This document shows, in pieces, positions 46,160-53,521 of a DNA stretch of 64,000 nucleotides (the stretch's first letter is position 1; every line of letters starts with the position of its first letter). Under the pieces are notes generated by a model. The model saw nothing but the letters and a program-made list of their open reading frames with translations, was not told the origin of the DNA and ran no database searches. Source of the DNA: JAJDXW01 sp965243335 (lineage in GTDB: Bacteria > Pseudomonadota > Gammaproteobacteria > HK1); assembly GCA_965243335.1 (NCBI GenBank), contig OZ251545.1, positions 4,588,001 through 4,652,000 on the forward strand, in the 5' to 3' direction. The position numbers and the translations under genes are program-made.

Positions 46160-46284
46160 CCTATTGATATAAGGAGAATAGAGAGAAAGGCGAGATATTT
46201 TTTACCCAACAGGGACGGCGTTGTTCCACGGCATGGGGTTGGTTCGAGGGGCTTTTGGGCGGATTTCACCCCACGGTGGCGCTT
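46141..46284 (-). repeat. Long intergenic repeat, copy 2 (inverted relative to 5617-5759)
   Basis: About 144 bases, reverse complement of the 5.6 kb copy with only scattered differences (landmarks CTGTTCGTAA, CTATTGATATA, GGCGAGATATTTTTTACCC, TTGGGCGGATTTCACCCCAC). It supplies the last six codons and stop of the fused AbiE-like gene and is followed at once by palindrome copy R6. Confidence 0.85.
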
Positions 46285-46289
46285 GCGCA

Positions 46290-46458
46290 GGACATCCCTG
46301 GGAACGGCGCGTCCTGGGAACGCGGGCGTCTCGCCCGCACTTTCGTTCAGAGGCGCTTCATCCCCGGCCCTTCGGTCCGCTGCGGGCAGGACGCCCGCGT
46401 CCCCACAGGACGCGCCCGCGAGAGGTGTGCTTGGCGAAAATCCCCACCGCGCCCATGC
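46290..46458. repeat. Intergenic palindrome with 43-bp-type unit (copy R6)
   Basis: Arm CGCGGGCGTCTCGCCCGCA at 46321-46339 and near-complement TGCGGGCAGGACGCCCGCG at 46381-46399, loop with CCCTTCGGTCCGC. The companion unit GCGAGAGGTGTGCTTGGCG begins at about 46418 and ends CGCCCATGCCT at 46458. No gene in 46160-46553. Confidence 0.8.
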
Positions 46459-46553
46459 CTCGGACGACACCGCCATCGACTCCGCGGGGGCTCCCCGGCT
46501 ACACTTCTCGGCGCGGCGAGAGGCGGCATGGATCCGGAGAAGGAGGCCCGACG

Positions 46554-47558
46554 ATGCGTACCGAAGACCACCCGACCGCGGCGAACGTCGCGCCGCGAAC
46601 CCGACCCCCGGCACATGCGCGGGCCGCGCGCGCGCCAACCCCCTCCCCGGCTCCTGACGCCCCGGACCCGACCCCGGACCTGCCCGGCTGCCGGCCGATC
46701 CCCCTCCGCCGCCGCGACCTCGAAGCCTGGGAGGGCCGGTTCGAGTACTGGGACGGCGCGACCGGAACCGCATGGGTGCAGGAGCCTCCCGGCATCGGCC
46801 ACGAGCAGCCGGCGGAACGGCTCGTGGAGCTGTGCACGCAGATCGCACAAGCGCGCGGGGCGGCCATCGGGTGCTACGGGACTACGGGCCTCGAGCGGCG
46901 CAACGAGTACGGCCGGCGGGAGAAGATTCTCCAGGCCGACAAATTGGTGTACCTGTATCCGATGCGCGCCCGGCTGCCCGAAGGCGGCGGGATCGTGGTC
47001 GGAAAGCACGACCTTCCGGACGTGCTCCTGGAGGTGGACTACACGACGGACGTGCGCCCCTGGAAGCTCGGGACGTACGAGTCGTGGGGGTTTCCAGAGG
47101 TGTGGGTGGAAGTGCCGGGGCGGTGGTTGGGGGGCCGACGCCGGGGCCGGTCGCCGGGTCTCACGATCCACGTGCTCGAAGGAGGGCGCTATCGGGAGTC
47201 ACGGTCGAGCCGGGCGTTTCCCGGCTGGTCGGCGCGCGCGATCCACGATGCGATGAACGAGGTCGAGCTCACGGGCTGGACGTATGCGGCGCTGAAGTCG
47301 GTGGGGCGGAGGCTGGGCGAGCGGGACGGTACGAGCCCGGACGACCACCCGTTCCTGCGTTCCTTCCGGGACGAGGGCCGGGCGGAGGGCCGCGCGAAGA
47401 CGGTGCGCGAGCTGCTGCGGTTGCGGGGCATCGCGGTCTCGGAGGGGTTTCCGGCGAACGTGCCCGGATTCGCGGAGGCCCCGGAGGAGGTCGCCGTCAG
47501 CGCGGGGCTCGCCTGCGACAGCGAGGAGGACTTCCGCGCCCGCATCCGGGAGGGCTGA
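46554..47558 (+). CDS. Uma2-family (DUF820) PD-(D/E)XK endonuclease-like protein
   Basis: A 334-residue protein. ATG 46554 has a strong site (AAGGAGGCCCGACG). The first 60 residues are Pro/Ala-rich. The Uma2 fold follows: FEYWDGATGTAWVQEPPGIGHEQ, LQADKLVYLYP, DLPDVLLEVDYTTDVRPWKL (the Asp and the LEVxxT motif of the nuclease core) and ESWGFPEVWVEVP. The C-terminus has the EGRAEGRAK-type helix common in transposon-linked nucleases. Catalytic residues appear kept. Function in the cell is unknown. Confidence 0.85.
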   Translation: MRTEDHPTAANVAPRTRPPAHARAARAPTPSPAPDAPDPTPDLPGCRPIPLRRRDLEAWEGRFEYWDGATGTAWVQEPPGIGHEQPAERLVELCTQIAQARGAAIGCYGTTGLERRNEYGRREKILQADKLVYLYPMRARLPEGGGIVVGKHDLPDVLLEVDYTTDVRPWKLGTYESWGFPEVWVEVPGRWLGGRRRGRSPGLTIHVLEGGRYRESRSSRAFPGWSARAIHDAMNEVELTGWTYAALKSVGRRLGERDGTSPDDHPFLRSFRDEGRAEGRAKTVRELLRLRGIAVSEGFPANVPGFAEAPEEVAVSAGLACDSEEDFRARIREG

Positions 47559-47666
47559 ACTGACCGGAAACGACGGCCTGCGCGAGGTCGGCAATCCGCA
47601 TCGTCGAGGGGCGCGCCTGCGGTACACTTGCGCCGCCGAACCGGCAAGCAGCATGGTGGCTATCAC

Positions 47667-48293
47667 ATGGACCGGGTGTTCATCTATTGGGACAACTCGA
47701 ACATCTTTCACGAGGCGCAGCGCCTCGCGGAGGAACAAGAGGGCACGCCCGGCGCCAGGTACCTGATTCGCATCCACTTCGAGAACCTGCTGCGCTTGGC
47801 CGAGGCCGGCCGCCCCCTGGCGAAAGCGGTGGCCGCCGGCTCCGTCCCCCCGGAGATGCGGCAGCTATGGAACCGGATGGAGAACCGCGGGGTGCAGGTG
47901 AGGCTGTTCGACCGCGGCGAGCGGGGTCGGGGCGAACAGGAGGTCCCGGATCGCTGGTTGCAGCTATGCATGTTGGAGGACGGCTGGGACAACAACGGGG
48001 ACCCGGGCATCGTCGCCCTGCTCACCGGCGACGGCGCGGGCTACTACGAGGGGCAGGGCTTCCACCGCACGCTTGAGCGGATGCACAAGCGCGGGTGGCG
48101 GGTGGAGGTGCTCTCGTGGGCGCATTCGTGCAACGAGGGGATGCGCCGATGGGCGGAGGCCAACGGCGTCTTCGTGCCCCTGGACGACCACTACGAGGCG
48201 ATCACCTTCCGCGAGCCGTCCCGCCCGGGCCACGAATTCGCGCTGCCGCGGGATCAGGCGCCGCTCGACCTCACGCGCCGCCGCATGGCCTGA
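47667..48293 (+). CDS. NYN-domain (PIN-like) nuclease
   Basis: A 208-residue protein beginning MDRVFIYWDNSNIFHEAQ, the first acidic motif of NYN domains. Further acidic sites are in VALLTGDGAGYYEGQGFHRT (GDGA motif) and the helix RGWRVEVLSWAHSCNEGMRRWAEANG. NYN proteins are predicted RNases. ATG 47667 is the start of the conserved block; an in-frame ATG 39 bases upstream is less likely. Its 3' end is copied at 49010 and 52361. Confidence 0.87.
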   Translation: MDRVFIYWDNSNIFHEAQRLAEEQEGTPGARYLIRIHFENLLRLAEAGRPLAKAVAAGSVPPEMRQLWNRMENRGVQVRLFDRGERGRGEQEVPDRWLQLCMLEDGWDNNGDPGIVALLTGDGAGYYEGQGFHRTLERMHKRGWRVEVLSWAHSCNEGMRRWAEANGVFVPLDDHYEAITFREPSRPGHEFALPRDQAPLDLTRRRMA

Positions 48294-48312
48294 CGAAAGC
48301 CGATATCTGCCG

Positions 48313-48501
48313 ATGATCATCACCCAGAACGGCGAGACGAGGGTCATGGTGCAGGATATCGAGAGCTACGAACAGACCGAGGAGACTCTGGCGCTGCTCA
48401 CGATTCTGGCGCTGGGCAACCGTCAGGTCGAACAGGGCAAGGTCACTCCTGCGAGATCGGCATTGCACAAGGTGAACGAGCGCCGGAAACATCGCCGGTG
48501 A
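48313..48501 (+). pseudogene. Phd/YefM-type antitoxin, N-terminus missing
   Basis: MIITQNGETRVMVQDIESYE and QTEETLALLTILALGNRQVE are the central and C-terminal part of a Phd/YefM antitoxin. The usual DNA-binding N-terminal 25-30 residues are absent; the DNA before it is the end of the NYN gene. A 62-residue product could still be made from ATG 48313 but would lack operator binding. Confidence 0.75.
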
Positions 48502-48583
48502 CGTTCGAAGTATTTCTGACGAACGACCGCTGGACGATCCGGAGGCGATCGGCTACTACATCGCTGCGACGGATTCCCTGTAA
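48499..48583 (+). pseudogene. RelE/ParE-type toxin remnant
   Basis: VTFEVFLTND at the start (GTG 48499, overlapping the antitoxin stop) is the first strand of a RelE/ParE toxin. After a frame change, DDPEAIGYYIAATDS from the first helix is readable, then a stop at 48581-48583. The rest of the toxin is gone. With the truncated antitoxin upstream this is a decayed module. Confidence 0.6.
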
Positions 48584-48613
48584 AAGGTTCACCCTCGACC
48601 AGGAGATTGCCAC

Positions 48614-48856
48614 ATGCCCGAAATCGGCGCATCCGAGGCGAAAACGAACCTGCCGCGGCTCCTGAAGCGCGTGCAGGCCGGGGAGCGATTCGTCATCACC
48701 AGGCACGGTCGCCCCGTCGCGGAGCTGATTCCGTTCAGGACACATGACGCCGACAAGATCCGGGCCGCGATCGACGATCTGAAGGCGTTTCAGAAGACCC
48801 ACGATCTGGGAGGGCTCCCGGTACGGCAGATGATCGATGAGGGGCGCCGGTATTGA
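48614..48856 (+). CDS. Phd/YefM-type prevent-host-death antitoxin (copy 1)
   Basis: An 80-residue antitoxin: MPEIGASEAKTNLPRLLKRV is the N-terminal fold that binds DNA, and GERFVITRHGRPVAELIPF is the core motif. The C-terminus (LGGLPVRQMIDEGRRY) is the toxin-binding tail. The next frame starts as TGATG with a PIN toxin that is broken, so the antitoxin is effectively orphan. It is about 95 percent identical by eye to 52509-52751. Confidence 0.9.
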   Translation: MPEIGASEAKTNLPRLLKRVQAGERFVITRHGRPVAELIPFRTHDADKIRAAIDDLKAFQKTHDLGGLPVRQMIDEGRRY

Positions 48857-49008
48857 TGACGTTCGTGCTCGACTGCCCGGTCGCCATGTCGTGGGCCTTC
48901 CTCGACGAGGCGCCCGAAGCGACCGACCGGCGGCGCGATTCGCTGATCGAGGGGCGTGCGTTCGTCCCGGCTCTGTGGCCGGCCAAAATGGGCAACGTGC
49001 AACCAAGG
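48856..49008 (+). pseudogene. PIN-domain toxin, truncated after about 50 residues
   Basis: MTFVLDCPVAMSWAFLDEAP is a VapC-type opening with the first Asp, and GRAFVPALWPAKMGNVQ is the next conserved segment with the position normally held by Glu replaced by Lys-Met. After about residue 51 the sequence changes into a piece of the NYN gene. The remaining acidic motifs are absent, so no nuclease is expected. Confidence 0.75.
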
Positions 49009-49009
49009 G

Positions 49010-49135
49010 ATGCGACGGTGGACGGAGCCGAACGGCGTGTTCGTGCCTCTGGACGACCACTGCGAGGCGATCACCTTCTGCGAGCTGTCCCGCCCGGGCC
49101 ACCCGCTCCGCCGACGCGGGCTCATGCGGCGCTGA
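49010..49135 (+). pseudogene. Fragment of the NYN gene 3' end (copy 2)
   Basis: ACCACTGCGAGGCGATCACC and CCCGCCCGGGCCACC repeat the coding sequence near 48185-48235 of the intact NYN gene, with substitutions and a changed ending. It joins directly to the broken PIN gene in front of it. Confidence 0.7.
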
Positions 49136-49288
49136 AGCTGTGCCGAGGGTCGGCGGTCGTTAACACCGATGAGGCCGCAGCGACCCGGCACCTGAGGGGG
49201 CGCACGAGGCGCCGCCGGGAGGGCCGGCAACCCGGCCGAACCGTCCCAGCGTGGCGTATCTCTCTCGAATGCCTATACTCCGGCGATC

Positions 49289-49948
49289 ATGAGCGCACGC
49301 ACTACCGCCACCGCCCGCGCCCTCGAAGCCATCGGGCGGCTGCTCGCACAGCCCGGCCGGCAGGCGCTGACGCGCGCCGAGGTGAGAGCCTTGGGGGTCG
49401 CGGACGGCGCTTGCGATCGGGCGCTTCGCCGCCTCCGTACAGAGGGACGGATCCGGCGCTACGGGTCCGGGATCTACGGGGTCGGGGGCGCCAAGGTGTT
49501 CCAGGCGGCGCCCGAGGCGCTCGAATCGCTGGGCTGCTGGATCGTCTCTCCTGAGAGGCCGGAAAACTGGTTCGCCCGCCCCAACGGGACCCTGATCCGG
49601 CTCGATCGCCCGTGCCGCCGGGCTCCTCTCCGGCACCGGTTCGGTGTCGGGTTGACTCGGGTGACGCCGGCGGGACCATCGGCGAGAAAGGCGCGGCCCG
49701 AGGTCTCGAACCGGAGGCGGGCCGGGATGGCTGGCCGCTGTCGTGGGGCAGGCGGTTCGCCCAGCGCGAGCGCGCCGGCATCGAATGCGACGCCTGATAG
49801 TGGACGACATAATGACGAGAGGAAACACTATGGCAATCGCCATCAGGGCGATCCAGTCGCAACGCTCGACCGGAGAACAAGCTGGATGCAACGTAGCGCA
49901 GGGGCTGAGGGCAATCCGCGGGTGACAGAAGGAGTAGGCAATGGATAA
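49289..49948 (+). pseudogene. Internally deleted copy of the fused AbiE-like gene; antitoxin half kept
   Basis: 49289-49619 is nearly identical to 44798-45128 of the intact gene, including about 30 bases before the ATG. At TGCCGCCGGGCTCCTCTCC (about 49613) it jumps to the sequence found at the very end of the intact gene (46109-46136). The whole nucleotidyltransferase part, about 980 bases, is missing, and short TGCCG homology marks the junction. The frame stays open to 49948 (219 residues), so the winged-helix domain could still be made. Its stop overlaps the start of the next gene. Confidence 0.8.
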
Positions 49949-50870
49949 TCCCGAACGCAGAATCTCACGGCTGGAGGCGATCGAAGAACGCGCACGCGAG
50001 TTCGTAAACGGAGGGCCGCGCCACAATCCGGGGGAAGGAAGCGCATCGTATTCAGGAGCACGCACGTGGTGCGTCATAGTACTGGCATACAACGGACTGG
50101 AACAGAGCTTGAAAGCCGCGTACGAACAGAATAATCCGAAAAGGAAATTCCCAAGAGGGCATGGAGGGCACGACCTGGAAGCGCTGGTGGAAGGAATAAG
50201 CAGCGCCGCGCTGGAAAGAATTGAGTACCACTACAGAGAGTGGAACGGCTTCATCGAGTGGGAGAATACCGGCGCCGAAGCTTGGCCGCCAGAGACGGCA
50301 CGGGCATTCATCGAACAACTATCGGAGACAGAAAGCGACAAGAAAGGCTGGGGCAGCATCCGCTGGAGGTACTGGGCGCTGGAGCCGGAAAATGACGAGA
50401 AACTCCCTTGGCTGAACGACCTGCTGCTGATGGCAATATGGAAGGGCGCAACGGAAGCCGTGGTAGCGCACCACGACGGAGACGGTAGCCCGCCGAGAAC
50501 CGTCTTTGAGTGGCTTGAGTACCAGCTATTCCAGCAGTGGCAGGAGACTGGCCCAGACTTCGGCTGTCCACCGAATCTGGACGAATACGCCAAGATGCTA
50601 TGGGCATGGGACAACGACAGGGGGAAGTGGCAGGAACACCTCGACCCAACCCGCCAGAAGGCAGGGAACTGGAAGGAGTTCCTCGAAAGAATGGACTCCT
50701 ATCGACCGGAAAAAGTCCAGAGCACGAGCAACGAGAAGTGGCAGGAACTGGCCGGTCCGATGGAGATAGCATACTTCAACGAACTGCTGCAGTGGCTCGG
50801 AAGAGTACGCAAACACCATTTGAGGGTATGCGGGAGACCCGGTTGCAGACGATGGATTCAAGCAGAGTAA
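49941..50870 (+). CDS. HEPN-like protein, first gene of a three-gene cassette
   Basis: A 309-residue protein of unknown family. LAYNGLEQSLKAAYEQ followed by KFPRGHGGHDLEALVEGI resembles the helix pair of HEPN domains, with an R-x4-H arrangement at RGHGGH. The rest is Trp- and Glu-rich and helical; the end CGRPGCRRWI has two Cys. GAAGGAGTAGGCA is a good ribosome site before ATG 49941. Codon use is clearly less GC-rich than in the housekeeping genes, suggesting transfer. The next gene begins two bases after the stop. The HEPN call is by pattern only. Confidence 0.6.
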   Translation: MDNPERRISRLEAIEERAREFVNGGPRHNPGEGSASYSGARTWCVIVLAYNGLEQSLKAAYEQNNPKRKFPRGHGGHDLEALVEGISSAALERIEYHYREWNGFIEWENTGAEAWPPETARAFIEQLSETESDKKGWGSIRWRYWALEPENDEKLPWLNDLLLMAIWKGATEAVVAHHDGDGSPPRTVFEWLEYQLFQQWQETGPDFGCPPNLDEYAKMLWAWDNDRGKWQEHLDPTRQKAGNWKEFLERMDSYRPEKVQSTSNEKWQELAGPMEIAYFNELLQWLGRVRKHHLRVCGRPGCRRWIQAE

Positions 50871-50872
50871 CT

Positions 50873-51307
50873 ATGGCAAAAGCCTGGACGATACCCCTGC
50901 GGACCCTGTGGGTGGAGAGGTCGGGGCGCGAAGGCAGGGCACTTTGGCCCGACGAGGGGGACGACACGCCCGGCGAGACGGAGCGGGCGTGGCTGCCGCT
51001 TGGGGTGGACAGCGACGGGACCCCGAACATCGGGTTAGGCCGAGCGGGAGGGCCGAAGCGGGGCAAGCACCGTCCGCTGGGTGCTGCTGTGCGTACTCAA
51101 GCACGCCGACGGGGCCTCGACCGGGAACGGCGCCGACTCGTCGATCTGCATCACGGCGAGGACGAGACGCTGTACCGCGTGGACGGGCTGGAGGCCGATG
51201 AGATACAGGACATGGTAAAGGTCAGGGTCGTGGCACATATCATGGAGCCGAGGGGCCGCCCCATCCAGACCCAATACGTATTCAGACCAGGGGACACCCA
51301 GGGATGA
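50873..51307 (+). CDS. Small uncharacterised protein, second gene of the cassette
   Basis: A 144-residue protein I do not recognise. It opens MAKAWTIPLRTLWVERSG and ends in what looks like a beta-strand region (DMVKVRVVAHIMEPRGRPIQ). The middle is Arg-rich, and a different frame there also looks protein-like, so a sequencing or natural frameshift cannot be excluded. It starts two bases after the HEPN-like gene and overlaps the following gene by four bases (ATGA at 51304). Confidence 0.5.
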   Translation: MAKAWTIPLRTLWVERSGREGRALWPDEGDDTPGETERAWLPLGVDSDGTPNIGLGRAGGPKRGKHRPLGAAVRTQARRRGLDRERRRLVDLHHGEDETLYRVDGLEADEIQDMVKVRVVAHIMEPRGRPIQTQYVFRPGDTQG

Positions 51308-52344
51308 AGCACGCCGCTGACTGGAAAACCGTCCTGCACGCCGACCGCCAAGTCGTCGAGCAGGCGAAACGCCACTACCTGCCGTGGGTGCGGACGGCGC
51401 TGCGCGACACAATGGGCTTGACGCTCTCGCGCGGCGGCGGCGGCGGCGGCGACAGCATCCGGCGCCCGGAGCACGAGGTCCGCATCGAGGTCGAGGATGG
51501 CGCAGCGACACATTGGGCCAGGCAGCTTTGGGAGAGTCTGCCCGTCGAGGGGCGCGCGGCACTGGGCGCAGGCGAGGCCCTGAGGAGGACACGTGCCGCG
51601 GTCAAGGCAGTCGAGCGCGAGACGCTGGATTCGGAACACCGCCAGAAATGGACCTCGGCAGGCAACCAGCTAGAACGGCTGGAGCACGAAGGCAAGGCCG
51701 CGCTGAAGGCCCTGAGGGAAGCCGTGCAGGCGCTAGGCGCGGAGACGGGGCGGGACCAGGTGGTTGACCCCTTCGGAACGTACACACGCGCACGGGGCGC
51801 CACGGAACGTGGGCAGGCGAAGGGCGCTCCCGGACACATCAAGCTCTGGTGGTTCCCGATAGCCATCATGGCGCGCACAACCGGAACATCGGTGCCCCAC
51901 TTCACGCTGAGCACGCTCGCCCACGAGATGGCGCATGCGTACTCCGACGCGGGAGTCGACGGGGACCGGAAGGGGTGGACGAGGACGGAGACCCCATACG
52001 GGGGATTGAAGCTGGAAGAAGTCGAGGCCATCGCCGAGGCATGGACCGACATCGTAATGCTGCGACGGGAGCGAACGGAGCCCGGGATATGGAAAGCGCA
52101 CGTGGCGTCAAGCCAAGCTTGGCAGTGGGGTCCGTACGTACACCACCTCGACAAAAACTGGCTGGCGCTGGATAACGAAGGCCTGCGGGCAGCACTACTG
52201 GAAGTACGTCGAGACGTTACGGGCACGATGGGCGAGGCAGTCGAAAAACTGAAAGAGACAGGAAAGCACCGGCGCAGCAGGGATGAGCACGAACGGTGGC
52301 TGAAGCGAAGTCCGAAACAGGTAAGCAACGAAGAGCTAGGCTGA
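51304..52344 (+). CDS. HExxH putative zinc metalloprotease, third gene of the cassette
   Basis: A 346-residue protein. TLSTLAHEMAHAYSDAG contains HEMAH (His207, Glu208, His211), the zinc-protease signature, and EEVEAIAEAWTDIV about 35 residues later could give the third ligand. The N-terminal half is charged and helical with a Gly run (GGGGGG near residue 44). No signal peptide, so cytoplasmic. It overlaps the upstream gene by four bases. It may be the effector of the cassette, for example cutting a host or phage protein; that is inference. Confidence 0.62.
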   Translation: MKHAADWKTVLHADRQVVEQAKRHYLPWVRTALRDTMGLTLSRGGGGGGDSIRRPEHEVRIEVEDGAATHWARQLWESLPVEGRAALGAGEALRRTRAAVKAVERETLDSEHRQKWTSAGNQLERLEHEGKAALKALREAVQALGAETGRDQVVDPFGTYTRARGATERGQAKGAPGHIKLWWFPIAIMARTTGTSVPHFTLSTLAHEMAHAYSDAGVDGDRKGWTRTETPYGGLKLEEVEAIAEAWTDIVMLRRERTEPGIWKAHVASSQAWQWGPYVHHLDKNWLALDNEGLRAALLEVRRDVTGTMGEAVEKLKETGKHRRSRDEHERWLKRSPKQVSNEELG

Positions 52345-52360
52345 CATACGAAGACAAGAG

Positions 52361-52497
52361 GCGAACGGTGTGTTCGTGCCCCGGGACGACCACTACGAGG
52401 CGATCACCTTCCGCGAGCCGTCCTGCCCGGGCCACGAATTCACGCTGTCGCGGGACCAAGCGCCGCTCGACCTCACGCGCCGCCGGGTGGCGTAACG
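52361..52497 (+). pseudogene. Fragment of the NYN gene 3' end (copy 3)
   Basis: Matches 48154-48296, the last 48 codons and the stop region of the intact NYN gene, with about one change in ten. It sits in front of the second Phd antitoxin. Confidence 0.8.
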
Positions 52498-52508
52498 AAA
52501 GTTGCCAC

Positions 52509-52751
52509 ATGCCCGAAATCGGCGCATCCGAGGCGAAAACGAACCTGCCGCGGCTCCTGAAGCGCGTGCAGGCCGGGGAGCGATTCATCATCACCAGGCA
52601 CGGTCGCCCCGTCGCGGAGCTGATTTCGTTCAGGACACAGGACGCCAGCAAAATCCGGGCCGCGATTGACAACCTGAAGGCGTTTCAGAAGACCCACGAC
52701 CTGGGAGGGCTCCCGGTACGGCAGATGATCGATAAGGGGTGCCGGTATTGA
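52509..52751 (+). CDS. Phd/YefM-type antitoxin (copy 2), orphan
   Basis: An 80-residue near-duplicate of the antitoxin at 48614 with about thirteen base changes; residues IPFRTHDADK became ISFRTQDASK and the tail ends DKGCRY. TGATG follows at the stop as in copy 1 but the frame after it encodes no PIN domain. It is an intact antitoxin without toxin and could still bind other toxins or operators. Confidence 0.88.
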   Translation: MPEIGASEAKTNLPRLLKRVQAGERFIITRHGRPVAELISFRTQDASKIRAAIDNLKAFQKTHDLGGLPVRQMIDKGCRY

Positions 52752-52785
52752 TGCGACCCCGCAACGGCACGGTTCCCCCGACAGG

Positions 52786-52863
52786 ATGGGCAGCCCTGCG
52801 TTCCGTCATGGGCGCGCCGTGGCCCGCGCTTCGGGGGCCGCCAAGGCCGAAACCGACGGAAGA
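52786..52863 (+). repeat. Leader repeat upstream of the DUF433/DUF5615 pair
   Basis: Second copy of the stretch at 43890-43969 (GCAGCCCTGCGTTCCGTCAT, then GGGCGCGCCG and CTTCGGGGGCCGCC). Confidence 0.6.
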
Positions 52864-52905
52864 GGTGCTATCATGCCCCCGACTGCACGGTCGGAGGCAT
52901 GACTG

Positions 52906-53130
52906 ATGACGGACAGGGTAATCGACAGAAGCGCCGATATCCTCGGCGGGACGCCGGTGTTCTCCGGGACGAGGGTCCCTGTTCGCATCCTGATCGAGTA
53001 CCTGGAGGCCGGGGATCGGCTCGACGACTTCCTGGACAACTTCCCTACGGTGTCGCGGAGCCAGGCAGTCGAAGTGCTCGAACGGGCCAAGGCGCTACTT
53101 GCCGAGCATTCCGATGAAGCTGCTGCTTGA
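52906..53130 (+). CDS. DUF433 antitoxin
   Basis: A 74-residue DUF433 protein: DILGGTPVFSGTRVPVRILI and EYLEAGDRLDDFLDNFPTVS are the family core, a winged-helix-like DNA-binding fold. DUF433 genes pair with DUF5615 PIN-like toxins as here; the toxin start overlaps its last 17 bases. A 3' fragment of a second DUF433 gene lies at 54774. Confidence 0.92.
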   Translation: MTDRVIDRSADILGGTPVFSGTRVPVRILIEYLEAGDRLDDFLDNFPTVSRSQAVEVLERAKALLAEHSDEAAA

Positions 53131-53464
53131 CGAGTCCATTCCAAGAAGGCTGGGCGGTTTCTTCCCTGATACGTTCGAGGTGCACACCGTCCAGCGGATG
53201 GGTTGGGCAGGCAGCAAGAACGGCGACTTGCTGAGACGAGCAGCAGGGCGCGGGTTCGACGCCCTTATCACCACCGATCAGGGGATCGAGCACCAACAGA
53301 ACCCGGATCATCTGCCGATACCGGTGTTCGTACTGATCGCCCACCGAACTCGCGTGCAAGAACTCCGCGTGCTCGTCCCCCGAGTCGTCGATATCGTTAC
53401 TGGAAATTTGCAAAGGCGCTTCTACCGCATCACGAACATGGAAACCGGCGTCACAAGCGGTTGA
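53114..53464 (+). CDS. DUF5615 PIN-like toxin
   Basis: A 116-residue protein beginning MKLLLDESIPRRLGGFF with the first acidic residues, then GFDALITTDQGIEHQQN with the conserved TxD and PVFVLIAHRTRVQELRVLVP. This is the DUF5615 (Mut7-C-like PIN) family, the presumed RNase of the pair. All expected motifs are present. Confidence 0.9.
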   Translation: MKLLLDESIPRRLGGFFPDTFEVHTVQRMGWAGSKNGDLLRRAAGRGFDALITTDQGIEHQQNPDHLPIPVFVLIAHRTRVQELRVLVPRVVDIVTGNLQRRFYRITNMETGVTSG

Positions 53465-53521
53465 CAATCGGATGAAGCCAAGATAGTAAAGACGATCCAG
53501 GTGAAGGAGTCGCCGCCTCTA

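Noticed and set aside
49830..49925. Mini-frame of 31 residues with a fair ribosome site (AGAGGAAACACT then ATG)
   Set aside because: It lies inside the tail of the deleted AbiE copy in another frame and matches nothing; too short to support as a gene.
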